The translations under genes were made by a program, and so were the position numbers. Source: Sinorhizobium saheli (GTDB lineage: Bacteria > Pseudomonadota > Alphaproteobacteria > Rhizobiales > Rhizobiaceae). From it: DNA of 64,000 bases. Within the stretch, counting starts at the first letter, position 1. Each line of letters begins with the position of its first letter. The DNA lies in NCBI RefSeq assembly GCF_001651875.1, contig NZ_LNQB01000081.1:62550-126549 (forward strand), read 5' to 3'. The notes beneath the pieces are model-generated. The model worked only from the letters and a program-made list of their open reading frames with translations, made no database searches and had not been told where the DNA came from. Positions 39,367-48,170 of this stretch are shown here, piece after piece.

Positions 39367-40023
39367 ATGACGCCGGACGCTTCTGAGGTACCCTATTTCT
39401 CTCAATGGGAAACGCCGGAAATGACGTTGCCCGTCTACGCCGAAGGGAGCTCGGCGCTAATGCTGGATCCCCTTTGGCGCAATTCCGGCGCCGAGACCGT
39501 CGAGGAGTATGCACGCTGGGCCGTCAACGTTTGTGGGATGGCGTGCTTGAAAATGATCCTAGCAGCGCGAGGCGAAATTCACGCAACTCTTTCCCTTGCT
39601 CGCGGCTGCACCGAATATGGTGGGTATGTGGCCGATGATACGAAGGACAGTATCAAAGGCCTGATCTATGCACCGTTCGTTGCGTTTGTAAGAGAGCGAT
39701 TTGGCTTGACCGCGCAGACTTTCGTCAAGGTCGACAGCAAATCCATCCCTGACCTGCTCTCACAATGGCAGTTCTTCATCGCTTCGGTTCACAGCGAAAT
39801 TCGCTGGCCAAGCCGTATCCCCCCGACCAAAGGAGGGCACTTGGTGCTGGTTACTGCGGCGACGTCAGAAGCGATACGCTTTCACAATCCCTCAGGTCAC
39901 GACGCCGAGTCCCGAGCGAACGTAGTTTTGCCACTTAGCGAATTCGATCGGTTTTTCGCGAATCGTGGCGTTGGTGTGTGCTGTTTGAATCAAGAGTCTC
40001 GCAATGACACGTCTCAAGAATAG
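39367..40023 (+). CDS. C39-like cysteine peptidase domain protein
   Basis: A 218-aa protein with the papain-like C39 layout. The nucleophile context is WAVNVCGMACLKMIL at about 53-67, and a GGHLVLVTA histidine plus an IRFHNPSG segment lie in the second half. There is no signal peptide or ABC domain. ATG 39367 follows AAGGCTGAAA. It is probably a cytoplasmic peptidase or amide hydrolase at the end of this peptide-catabolism region. The substrate is unknown. Confidence 0.65.
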   Translation: MTPDASEVPYFSQWETPEMTLPVYAEGSSALMLDPLWRNSGAETVEEYARWAVNVCGMACLKMILAARGEIHATLSLARGCTEYGGYVADDTKDSIKGLIYAPFVAFVRERFGLTAQTFVKVDSKSIPDLLSQWQFFIASVHSEIRWPSRIPPTKGGHLVLVTAATSEAIRFHNPSGHDAESRANVVLPLSEFDRFFANRGVGVCCLNQESRNDTSQE

Positions 40024-40046
40024 CCGGGAGAATGATCTTGTGTAAT

Positions 40047-40316
40047 CCGTTGATCCGCAAGCGAATTCGTGAGCGCGAAGACGGTTCGGCTTGTGCACGG
40101 CTCACTCCGGCCGGCGAGGAATTCGCGATCGGCACTCGGCTCATCATCGATGCCTTTCGGCAGTCCAAATCCGCCAAGGCGAGTGGCGCCAGCAAGACTG
40201 GGTCTCTCGTACCGGCGGCTGCAAGTCGAGGCATCGGTTGCTTCCGCGTCGATCTCAAAACTCCGTTGTTGCCGGCGTCGAGGTGGTGCTGCTCGAAGTT
40301 TTCGATCGGGATTTAG
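40047..40316 (+). pseudogene. LysR-family regulator relic
   Basis: Fragments of a LysR protein are readable in two frames: NPLIRKRIRERED, ARLTPAGEEFAIGTRLIID, SAKASGASKTG and GCFRVDLKT, then after a frameshift AGVEVVLLEVFD. They match in order QPIISKRIRELED, ARLTPTGEEFVVGARRILD and FPGVEVELLEA of the intact LysR at 41821. The helix-turn-helix start and several internal pieces are missing. It is a decayed homologue on the other side of the DUF3422 gene. Confidence 0.75.
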
Positions 40317-40324
40317 GCGGGGGC

Positions 40325-41563
40325 GTGCGCGTGCTGACAGGTGAGACCGAGCAACTGACAACAGCGGACTTTACCGCCGAGCTCCATGCACGGCCGTCGA
40401 TCTATTTCTCGGGACCAGCACTGGTCGAGCATGTTGCTCTGATGCCGTCTCAGCCGCCCGCGAGACAAACAGGTGGCTCGATATCCTTCGGCAAACATGA
40501 GACCGAGCGTATCAAGACGCGCGTCGAATATCACACGGAGTTCGTAACGGTCACACGCGTGACGATGCTCGACCACGAGCCGGAAGAATGGCCGAAGTCG
40601 ACGCTAACCATTTCCGGCATTTTCGAAATGCTGGAACTACCGTCGGCATCCGTTATCGGTCAGGTTAGTATTCTGGTGACGGGGCCTGCCCCGGAACAAC
40701 TGGGGGATGTCCTGTCCAAATTCGGCTTTGGTGACACCGCCGCTTCAATTATCGGGGCAGGGGCCGGCCAAGTATGTTCGGACTTTCGTGTCCGTTCAAA
40801 TGGCTGGAGCCATATTCTGCTCTTCAACAGGGACTTGAACGCCTATCGCCTCGGCCGAATGGTCCGCAGGATCTACGAGATAGAGACCTACCGTTCAATG
40901 GCCCTGCTCGGCCTGCCACTCGCGCGGCGTCTCGCGCCGCGCCTTGCCGAGTTCGAGGCCCGCCTCGGGGACCTGGCAGACCGCAATCAATCGACGCCGG
41001 CGGACCAGCATAAAAGCCTTCTCAACGAAATCTCGGAATTCTCTTCCGCCATTATCACGGCTTCGGCGGAAACCCGCAGCCGCTTTGGCGCGACCGCAGC
41101 CTATGCGAAAATCGTCGAGGAACGCATCAGCGAGCTGCGCGAGACGCATGTGCCAGGCTTCCAACGGTTTGGCATCTTCATCACACGGCGCTTCAAACCG
41201 GCGGTTCGTACTTGCGAGGCTGCGTCCCATCGACTCAAGCAATTGTCAGCTGCCACCACGCATCTCCTGAATCTGCTCCAAACCCGCATTCAGGTCGAGA
41301 TCGAGTTCCAGAACGCTTTCCAGATCAAGTCGGTGGCGGAACGGGCGGCGACCCAGGTGAAGATCCAGCGCGCGGTCGAGGGGTTCTCGATCATTGCCAT
41401 CAGCTATTACCTCATCGGCCTCATCAAAACGCTTTCCGAGGCATGCCAGCACGCCGGATGGGAAGTCAGTCCGCTGCTGATGCTCGGGTCGATCCCGCTC
41501 GTATTCGTCGCGGTGACGGCCACGGTGCTTCGCGTGAAGCACGCACTCGCCACCCACGAATAG
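40325..41563 (+). CDS. DUF3422 family membrane protein
   Basis: A protein of about 412 aa with the DUF3422 opening DFTAELHARPSIYFSGPA and two C-terminal membrane segments (FSIIAISYYLIGLIKT and LLMLGSIPLVFVAVTATVL). The function is unknown; a long soluble N-terminal part and helical middle precede the membrane anchor. GTG 40325, with an AGGCGGGGGC context upstream, gives the usual family length. The open frame further upstream overlaps the LysR relic and is not family-like. Confidence 0.78.
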   Translation: MRVLTGETEQLTTADFTAELHARPSIYFSGPALVEHVALMPSQPPARQTGGSISFGKHETERIKTRVEYHTEFVTVTRVTMLDHEPEEWPKSTLTISGIFEMLELPSASVIGQVSILVTGPAPEQLGDVLSKFGFGDTAASIIGAGAGQVCSDFRVRSNGWSHILLFNRDLNAYRLGRMVRRIYEIETYRSMALLGLPLARRLAPRLAEFEARLGDLADRNQSTPADQHKSLLNEISEFSSAIITASAETRSRFGATAAYAKIVEERISELRETHVPGFQRFGIFITRRFKPAVRTCEAASHRLKQLSAATTHLLNLLQTRIQVEIEFQNAFQIKSVAERAATQVKIQRAVEGFSIIAISYYLIGLIKTLSEACQHAGWEVSPLLMLGSIPLVFVAVTATVLRVKHALATHE

Positions 41564-41596
41564 GCCGACATTCCAATGATGAGAAAAGGAACGCCC

Positions 41597-41791
41597 ATGC
41601 CACCGAATGCCCCATACTCCAAAGAGCGTGACAAAATCCTGCAAAACTACGGGTCCATCGGCATCAAAGCGGTGGCGGCCGCATGCAAGAGTTCGGCAGC
41701 GGCCCCCTGGCTAAGCCGAGGCCAGATGGTGTTTGACAATGATCGTCCGTGCGAATGGCAAGAGCGCAACCAACCCTACGAAAGTGACTAG
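41597..41791 (+). CDS. Small hypothetical protein
   Basis: A possible 64-aa protein beginning MPPNAPYSKERDKILQNYG, with a good AAAGGA ribosome site 7 nt upstream of ATG 41597. I do not recognise it. It lies between the DUF3422 and LysR genes; its second half looks compositionally ordinary and could be a truncated end. Confidence 0.4.
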   Translation: MPPNAPYSKERDKILQNYGSIGIKAVAAACKSSAAAPWLSRGQMVFDNDRPCEWQERNQPYESD

Positions 41792-41820
41792 CACCCAAAC
41801 CAACGGGTCAGGAGTACGAC

Positions 41821-42702
41821 ATGGACCTCCGCCATCTCCGATATGTCGTGGCCGCGGCTCGGAACGGCAGCTTCAGCGCCGCCGGCAACGAATTGAACGT
41901 TGGCCAGCCGATCATCAGCAAGCGCATCCGTGAGCTTGAGGACGAGCTTGGTGTCTTCCTCTTCGACCGCGCGACCTCGGGCGCGCGGCTGACGCCCACC
42001 GGTGAAGAGTTCGTCGTCGGGGCCCGGCGCATCCTCGACGCGGCCCAGCGTCTCTCCGAGCGCGCCAAGGCGAGCGGGGCCGGCAAGACCGGACGCCTCG
42101 TCATCGGCTTCTACAAGTCCATGTCATCGGGTTGCTTCCGCGCTGCTCTTAAGACCTTCCGGACCAACTTTCCGGGCGTCGAGGTGGAACTGCTGGAGGC
42201 CTCCTACGCCGAGCTCAAAGCGGGCGTCATGTCCGGCACGATCGATCTGGCGATCGTGGTCGCGGATACCGGAAGAACCGAGCTTCTCGACTCGCTGCCT
42301 CTATGGTCCTCGCAATTGATGGTCGCTCTGCCGGAGGACCATGCCCTCGCCGAGAAGACACCTGTTTACTGGCCGGAACTAAAGGGCGAACGGTTCCTGG
42401 TGAGCCATGATGATCCGGGCCCCGACATCCGCAATGTCATTGTTCGCCATCTTGCAGCACCTTCCGATCACCCTGAAATCATCATGCGCCAGCTGAGCCG
42501 CGAAAGCATTCTGGCCGAGGTCGCGAGCGGGCAGGGGATCAGCCTGCAGTGCGAAGGTCCCCACATTGTCCCTGAGAGGGGCGTCACCCTACGGCCGGTG
42601 CACGATGGCAGTGGCGGCATCCGGCTCGGCTACATCGCCTGCTGGCGCCCAGACAATGCCAACCCCGTCCTCAAGAACTTCTTCGACACTTTTCCGCGCT
42701 GA
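41821..42702 (+). CDS. LysR-family transcriptional regulator
   Basis: A 293-aa regulator with the helix-turn-helix RHLRYVVAAARNGSFSAAG, then QPIISKRIRELEDELG, and a substrate-binding domain. It is co-oriented with and 190 bp upstream of trbB. It could regulate the DUF3422 gene or the trb operon, but the relic at 40047 suggests it travels with DUF3422. The effector is unknown. Confidence 0.9.
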   Translation: MDLRHLRYVVAAARNGSFSAAGNELNVGQPIISKRIRELEDELGVFLFDRATSGARLTPTGEEFVVGARRILDAAQRLSERAKASGAGKTGRLVIGFYKSMSSGCFRAALKTFRTNFPGVEVELLEASYAELKAGVMSGTIDLAIVVADTGRTELLDSLPLWSSQLMVALPEDHALAEKTPVYWPELKGERFLVSHDDPGPDIRNVIVRHLAAPSDHPEIIMRQLSRESILAEVASGQGISLQCEGPHIVPERGVTLRPVHDGSGGIRLGYIACWRPDNANPVLKNFFDTFPR

Positions 42703-42891
42703 TTGATTCTCCGCAGCCCCGGCCGCTGCCTTTGATGGGGGGCCAGGAACGAGACGAGCAAGTATTTTTTCGCGCGTCTACGCCTGGCTACGAAACCCAT
42801 GATTATCTTGTTGCTGCCCGCATATTTCTGCCTTTCTTGATTGTCCCCGTCGCGATCCGCTCCTCAGCCGATCGCCGGAAGCGGGGACCAC

Positions 42892-43899
42892 ATGCCGGGA
42901 CATCACCATCAGAACCAGGAAGCGATCTCGCGTGGCGCGCGCATGCTGCGCACGGCCTTGGGACCGGCCATTGCACGCCATCTTGAAGACCCAGCGGTGG
43001 TCGAGGTCATGCTCAACCCGGACGGCCGACTCTGGATCGACCGGCTGAGGGACGGGCTCGCCGACACCGGTGAAACGCTGCTGGCGGCCGACGGCGAGCG
43101 CATCGTTCGCCTCGTCGCCCACCATGTCGGCGCCGAGGTTCATCCCGGGAGCCCGCGTGTCTCCGCGGAGCTGCCGGAGACCGGTGAGCGGTTCGAAGGC
43201 CTGCTGCCGCCCGTCGTCGCTGCCGCCACCTTCGCGATCCGCAAACCGGCGGTCGCCGTCTTCACGCTCGCCGACTATGTCGACGCCGGCATCATGACCG
43301 AGACCCAGGCCGATGTGCTGCGGCTCGCGGTCGAGCGGCGCAAGAACATCCTCGTTGCCGGCGGCACCTCGACAGGCAAGACGACGCTCACCAATGCGCT
43401 TCTCGCGGAAGTCGCGAAGTCTTCCGATCGCGTCGTGCTGATCGAGGATACGCGTGAGCTGCAATGCGCCTCGCCGAACCTCGTGGCACTGCGCACCAAG
43501 GACGGCGTCGCCTCGCTTTCCGACCTCGTCAAGTCGTCATTGCGCCTCAGGCCGGACCGGATTCCGATCGGTGAGGTGCGTGGCGCCGAAGCACTCGATC
43601 TCCTCAAGGCCTGGGGCACAGGCCACCCGGGCGGCATCGGCACCATCCACGCCAACACCGCGATCGGCGCGCTCCGGCGGCTGGAGCAGCTCGTGCAGGA
43701 GGCCGTGATCACCGTGCCGCGGGCACTGATCGCCGACACCATTGACATCATCGCCGTGCTCTCCGGCCGCGGTACGGCCCGCCGGCTCGCCGAAATCGCA
43801 CTCGTCGACGGGCTCGATCCCGCCACCGGCGATTACCGCACCCTCAATGCTCACCTCCCGACTTACCGACAACCGCTCCCGAAAGGAGAAGAGGAATGA
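42892..43899 (+). CDS. trbB: TrbB, conjugative transfer ATPase (VirB11-like)
   Basis: A 335-aa hexameric secretion ATPase powering pilus and pore assembly. Walker A is [12 protein letters not shown], followed by LIEDTRELQ (Asp box) and the His box in [17 protein letters not shown] 42892 with GCGGGGACC upstream is preferred. It is the first gene of the trb operon and overlaps trbC by 4 bp. Confidence 0.95.
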   Translation: MPGHHHQNQEAISRGARMLRTALGPAIARHLEDPAVVEVMLNPDGRLWIDRLRDGLADTGETLLAADGERIVRLVAHHVGAEVHPGSPRVSAELPETGERFEGLLPPVVAAATFAIRKPAVAVFTLADYVDAGIMTETQADVLRLAVERRKNILVAGGTSTGKTTLTNALLAEVAKSSDRVVLIEDTRELQCASPNLVALRTKDGVASLSDLVKSSLRLRPDRIPIGEVRGAEALDLLKAWGTGHPGGIGTIHANTAIGALRRLEQLVQEAVITVPRALIADTIDIIAVLSGRGTARRLAEIALVDGLDPATGDYRTLNAHLPTYRQPLPKGEEE

Positions 43900-44240
43900 C
43901 CTTGTCCATTACATCCCTATTTCACCGCTCCCGTCGCCAGCTCACGCGGACGACGGCGTTCGTTTCCGTGTTCGTCCTGACGGCATTGCCGGCACATGCT
44001 TCGGGCTCCTCCATGCCGTGGGAAGAGCCGCTCGAAAAGATCCTCGAAAGCATCGAGGGGCCGGTGGCGAAGATCGTCGCCGTGATCATCATCATCGCCA
44101 CAGGCCTGGCACTTGCCTTCGGCGACACGTCCGGTGGCTTCCGCCGGCTGATCCAGATCGTCTTCGGCCTGTCGATCGCCTTTGCCGCCTCGAGCTTCTT
44201 CCTGTCCTTCTTCTCCTTTGGCGGCGGGGCGCTGGTCTGA
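43896..44240 (+). CDS. trbC: TrbC, conjugal pilin (VirB2-like)
   Basis: A 114-aa pilin precursor with a signal peptide ending around LPAHA-SGS and two hydrophobic helices (KIVAVIIIIATGLALAFG and LIQIVFGLSIAFAASSFFL). It overlaps trbB and trbD by a few bases. Confidence 0.92.
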   Translation: MTLSITSLFHRSRRQLTRTTAFVSVFVLTALPAHASGSSMPWEEPLEKILESIEGPVAKIVAVIIIIATGLALAFGDTSGGFRRLIQIVFGLSIAFAASSFFLSFFSFGGGALV

Positions 44241-44521
44241 TGACGGCATTTGACTCCGAACAGATCGAGATCCGCGGCTTCTATGCGCCTGTCCGCCGGG
44301 CACTGACCGAACAGATCCTGCTTGGCGGTGCGCCGCGCAGCGTTGCGATCGTCAACGGCACGCTAGCCGGTGCCGTTGGCCTGGGCCTTCGCCTTTGGCT
44401 CGCAGGTCTTGCCATCTGGGCGATCGGCCATTTCGCAGCCGTCTGGGCAGCTCGCCGTGACGCGCAATTCGTCGATGTCGGCCGCCGGCACCTGCGCTAT
44501 CCCGCGCATATCGGCGTGTGA
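44240..44521 (+). CDS. trbD: TrbD, conjugal transfer protein (VirB3-like)
   Basis: A 93-aa inner-membrane protein. The family marks are EIRGFYAPVRRALTEQILLGG, seen as two short blocks, a central hydrophobic stretch and the C-terminal RHLRYPAHIGV. ATG 44240 overlaps the trbC stop (TGATG). It associates with the TrbE ATPase. Confidence 0.92.
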   Translation: MTAFDSEQIEIRGFYAPVRRALTEQILLGGAPRSVAIVNGTLAGAVGLGLRLWLAGLAIWAIGHFAAVWAARRDAQFVDVGRRHLRYPAHIGV

Positions 44522-44530
44522 GGTCTGGCC

Positions 44531-47074
44531 ATGTTGAACCTCGCCGAATACCGGAAGAAGAATGCCTCTCTTGCCGATTTCCTGCCCTGGGCGGCGCTGA
44601 TCGCCCGCGGTGTCATCCTCAACAAGGACGGCTCGTTCCAGCGCACCGCGCGGTTCCGCGGGCCGGATCTCGACAGCGCCACCCCGGCCGAGCTGGTTGC
44701 CGTCACCGCGCGGCTCAACAATGCGCTGCGACGCCTCGGTTCGGGCTGGGCCGCCTTCGTGGAAGCCCAGCGCAATCCTGCCAACGATTATCCCGACAGC
44801 CTGTTTGGAGATGCGGCATCGGCACTGGTCGATGTCGAACGGCGTGAACAGTTCGAAGGTGAGGCCGAGCAGGGATCGCTTCAGGGGAGCGATCGCCGGC
44901 CGAACGGCCTCCTGTTCGAGAGCAGCTATTTCCTGACTTTCGTCTGGCTGCCGCCGGCGGAAGAGGCCTCCCGCATGGAGCGCTGGCTCTATGAGGGCCG
45001 CGAGCAGTCTGGCGTCAACCCTCACGAGCTTCTCAAGGGTTTCGTCGATCGCACCGACCGGGTGCTGCACCTCTTCGAAGGCTTCGTTCCAGAAGCCGAA
45101 TGGCTCAATGATGCGGAGACGCTCACTTATCTGCATTCGACCACCTCGGTGACGCGCCAGCGCGTCCGCGTCCCGGAAACCCCGATGCATCTCGATGCGC
45201 TTCTCGCCGTTGAGCCGCTGGCCGGTGGGCTGGAGCCGCGGCTCGGCGACGTGCATCTGCGCACGCTGACGGTGATCGGCTTTCCGACCGTCACCTTTCC
45301 CGGCATCCTCGACGATCTCAACCGGCTTGCCTTCTCCTATCGCTGGTCGACCCGGGCGATCATGCTCGACAAGACCGACGCGACGCGCCTCGTCACCAAG
45401 ATCCGGCGGCATTGGTTCGCCAAGCGCAAGTCGATCGCCGCCATCCTGAAAGAGGTGCTGACCAACGAGCAATCGGTGCTGGTCGATTCCGATGCCGCCA
45501 ACAAGGCGAACGAGGCCGATGCCGCTTTGCAGGACCTGGGCTCCGACCAGATCGGCGAAGCCTATGTCACCGCCACCGTCACCGTCTGGGATGCCGATCC
45601 GCGGATCGCCGAAGAGAAGCTGCGGCTGGTCGAGAAGATCATCCAATCCCATGACTTCACCTGCATCGCGGAGAGCGTCAATGCGATCGAGGCCTGGCTC
45701 GGCAGCCTTCCCGGCCATGTCTATGCCAATGTCCGCCAGCCGCCGATCTCGACGCTGAACCTCGCCCACATGATCCCGATCTCGGCGGTCTGGGCCGGAC
45801 CGGATCGCGACGAGCATCTCGATGCACCGCCGCTCTTCTATGCCCGGACCGAAGGTTCGACACCTTTCCGCTTTTCGCTGCATGTCGGCGACGTCGGCCA
45901 CACCATGGTGGTCGGCCCGACTGGCGCCGGCAAGTCGGTGCTTTTGGCGCTGATGGCGCTGCAGTTCCGGCGCTACGATCGCTCCCAGGTCTTCGCCTTC
46001 GATTTCGGCGGGTCGATCCGTGCGGCTACGCTTGCCATGGGCGGCGACTGGCAGGATCTCGGCGGTGCCATCTCGGATGCAACCTCATTCCTCAATATGG
46101 TGGCGCTGCAGCCGCTGGCCGGGATCCATGACACGCCGGAGCGCGCCTGGGCCGCCGACTGGCTGGTGGACATCCTCACCCGCGAAGGCGTCGAAATCAC
46201 GCCCGAGGTCAAGGAGCATCTCTGGACGGCTCTGACATCGCTTGCCTCGGCGCCGGTGGCGGAGCGCACCATCACCGGCCTGACAGTGCTTCTGCAGTCA
46301 ACGGCGCTCAAGCAGGCGCTGCGGCCCTACTGCATCGGCGGCGCTCACGGCCGTCTGCTCGATGCGGAGATGGAATGGCTGGGAGACGCCTCCGTCCAGG
46401 CCTTCGAGACCGAGGGCTTGATCGGCACCGGGGCGGCGCCCGCCGTGCTTGCCTATCTCTTCCACCGGATCGAGGCTCGCTTTGACGGCCGACCATCGCT
46501 GCTCATCATCGACGAGGGCTGGCGAGCGCTGGACGACGGCGGCTTTGCCCAGAAGATCAAGGAATGGCTGAAGACGCTGCGCAAGAAGAATGTCAGCGTC
46601 GTCTTCTCCTCGCAATCGCTTGCCGACATCGAGGCCTCGCCGATCGCGCCGGTACTGATTGAAAGCTGCCCGACCCGGATCTTCCTCGCCAACGAGCGTG
46701 CTGTCGAGCCGCAGATCACCGACGTTTACCGGCAGTTCGGTCTCAACGATCGGCAGATCGAGATCGTCGCGCGCGCCACGCCGAAGCGCGATTATTACTG
46801 CCAGTCCCGGCGCGGCAATCGACTGTTCGAACTGAGCTTAGGCGAGGTGGCGCTCGCGCTCTGCGCTTCCTCGGACAAGGCCGCTCATGCGGCGATGAAC
46901 GCTCTCGTCGAAGAGGGCGAGCGCCCCCGCTTTCTCGAAGCCTGGCTTTCGGCCCGCGGCCTTCGCTGGGCCGCCGATCTCACTCCCGTTCTCACCAACA
47001 TTGCCGAGCCGCCCACCGGGGCCGGCAGCCATGCCCTTCATCCCACATCACCCAAAGAGGAGGTCCTCCCATGA
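44531..47074 (+). CDS. trbE: TrbE, conjugative transfer ATPase (VirB4-like)
   Basis: An 847-aa VirB4-type ATPase. It opens MLNLAEYRKKNASLADFLPW; Walker A is VVGPTGAGKSVLLALM in the middle, Walker B is LLIIDEGWRALDD and the later SVVFSSQSLADIEAS motif is kept. It starts 9 bp after trbD and overlaps trbJ by 4 bp. It is full length with no lesion. Confidence 0.95.
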   Translation: MLNLAEYRKKNASLADFLPWAALIARGVILNKDGSFQRTARFRGPDLDSATPAELVAVTARLNNALRRLGSGWAAFVEAQRNPANDYPDSLFGDAASALVDVERREQFEGEAEQGSLQGSDRRPNGLLFESSYFLTFVWLPPAEEASRMERWLYEGREQSGVNPHELLKGFVDRTDRVLHLFEGFVPEAEWLNDAETLTYLHSTTSVTRQRVRVPETPMHLDALLAVEPLAGGLEPRLGDVHLRTLTVIGFPTVTFPGILDDLNRLAFSYRWSTRAIMLDKTDATRLVTKIRRHWFAKRKSIAAILKEVLTNEQSVLVDSDAANKANEADAALQDLGSDQIGEAYVTATVTVWDADPRIAEEKLRLVEKIIQSHDFTCIAESVNAIEAWLGSLPGHVYANVRQPPISTLNLAHMIPISAVWAGPDRDEHLDAPPLFYARTEGSTPFRFSLHVGDVGHTMVVGPTGAGKSVLLALMALQFRRYDRSQVFAFDFGGSIRAATLAMGGDWQDLGGAISDATSFLNMVALQPLAGIHDTPERAWAADWLVDILTREGVEITPEVKEHLWTALTSLASAPVAERTITGLTVLLQSTALKQALRPYCIGGAHGRLLDAEMEWLGDASVQAFETEGLIGTGAAPAVLAYLFHRIEARFDGRPSLLIIDEGWRALDDGGFAQKIKEWLKTLRKKNVSVVFSSQSLADIEASPIAPVLIESCPTRIFLANERAVEPQITDVYRQFGLNDRQIEIVARATPKRDYYCQSRRGNRLFELSLGEVALALCASSDKAAHAAMNALVEEGERPRFLEAWLSARGLRWAADLTPVLTNIAEPPTGAGSHALHPTSPKEEVLP

Positions 47075-47841
47075 GCCATTCCGTTTCCCGCTCCCGCCCT
47101 GCCGGCAGCGCGTTCGCTCTCGCACTTGGCGCCACCGCGCTGTTGCCGATTGCCGCCGTCACACTCGCGCCGCAGCCGGCCCATGCGCTGATCGTCTTCG
47201 ATCCGAAGAACTATACGGAAAACCTGCTCTCCGCCGCCCGGGCGCTCGAGCAGATCAACAACCAGATCACCTCGCTTCAGAACGAAGCGCAGATGCTGAT
47301 CAACCAGGCCCGCAATCTCACCAGCCTGCCGACATCGCTGCTCTCTCAGATCGAGAGCAACTTCTCCGAGATGCAGAGCTTGCTCGATCAGGCCGAGCAG
47401 CTTGCCTACGATGTCCAGAACATCGACCAGCAGTTCAGCGCGACCTACGAGACCTTCGCCGCCGGCAAGAGCAACGGTGAGCTGGTGACTGCGGCGCGCG
47501 AGCGCTGGCAGCAGTCGGTCTCGGCCTTCGAGGATTCGCTGAAGACCGGCGCCGTTGCCGTGAGCGGCATCGCCAGCACCCAGGCGCAGACCTCGACGCT
47601 TGTGACCGCCAGCCAGTCGGCTGTCGGCGTGCTGCAGGCCGCCCAGGCCGGCAACCAACTGCTCGCGGTACAGGCAAAGCAGATGTCGGATCTGACCGCC
47701 ATGCTCGCCGCCCAGGGGCGGGCCGAAGCGCTCGAGAAAGCGCGCGAGGCCGCAGCTGAGGCACAGGCGCGCGAGCAGTTCAGCCGCTTCATGACCGGTA
47801 CGGCCTATAGCCCGTCCAGCGTCCGCATGTTCCACGATTGA
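47071..47841 (+). CDS. trbJ: TrbJ, conjugal transfer protein (VirB5-like)
   Basis: A 256-aa periplasmic pilus-tip-type protein. A signal peptide (SAFALALGATALLPIAAVTL) is followed by IVFDPKNYTENLLSAAR and a long helical coiled-coil-prone body rich in Gln and Ala. It overlaps the trbE stop by 4 bp. Confidence 0.93.
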   Translation: MSHSVSRSRPAGSAFALALGATALLPIAAVTLAPQPAHALIVFDPKNYTENLLSAARALEQINNQITSLQNEAQMLINQARNLTSLPTSLLSQIESNFSEMQSLLDQAEQLAYDVQNIDQQFSATYETFAAGKSNGELVTAARERWQQSVSAFEDSLKTGAVAVSGIASTQAQTSTLVTASQSAVGVLQAAQAGNQLLAVQAKQMSDLTAMLAAQGRAEALEKAREAAAEAQAREQFSRFMTGTAYSPSSVRMFHD

Positions 47842-47855
47842 GGAGCAAGGGACCG

Positions 47856-48170
47856 ATGGACCTCAAGATCGCCGCCCGGATGACCGCTGTCATTGCCATT
47901 GGAGCAGGACTGACCGCGACGCTCATGGCAATGAGCCAGCGACAGGGACCGGAAGAGACCCCCGTCTTCCGGTCCCTCGATCCGGGCGGCGTGCCCGAGA
48001 ATGAGGCGCGCAGGGAGCTGATCCGCTGCCGGGACCTTAGTGCCGAGGCGCTGAAGGACAAGGCCTGCCTGAAGGTCTGGCTGGAAAGCCGCCGACGCTT
48101 CCTGAAACCCTCGCAGTCCGGCCAGCCGGCAGCACCAGGCGCCGGCGCCGATCAGTCGGTGAAGCCATGA
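47856..48170 (+). CDS. trbK: TrbK-like entry exclusion protein (TrbK-alt)
   Basis: A 104-aa protein with one N-terminal membrane segment (MTAVIAIGAGLTATLMAM) and the conserved RRELIRCRDLSAEALKDKAC stretch in a periplasmic tail containing two cysteines. ATG 47856 has GAGGAGCAAGGGACC upstream. TrbK-type proteins limit transfer into cells already holding the element. The position between trbJ and trbL supports the call. Confidence 0.85.
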   Translation: MDLKIAARMTAVIAIGAGLTATLMAMSQRQGPEETPVFRSLDPGGVPENEARRELIRCRDLSAEALKDKACLKVWLESRRRFLKPSQSGQPAAPGAGADQSVKP

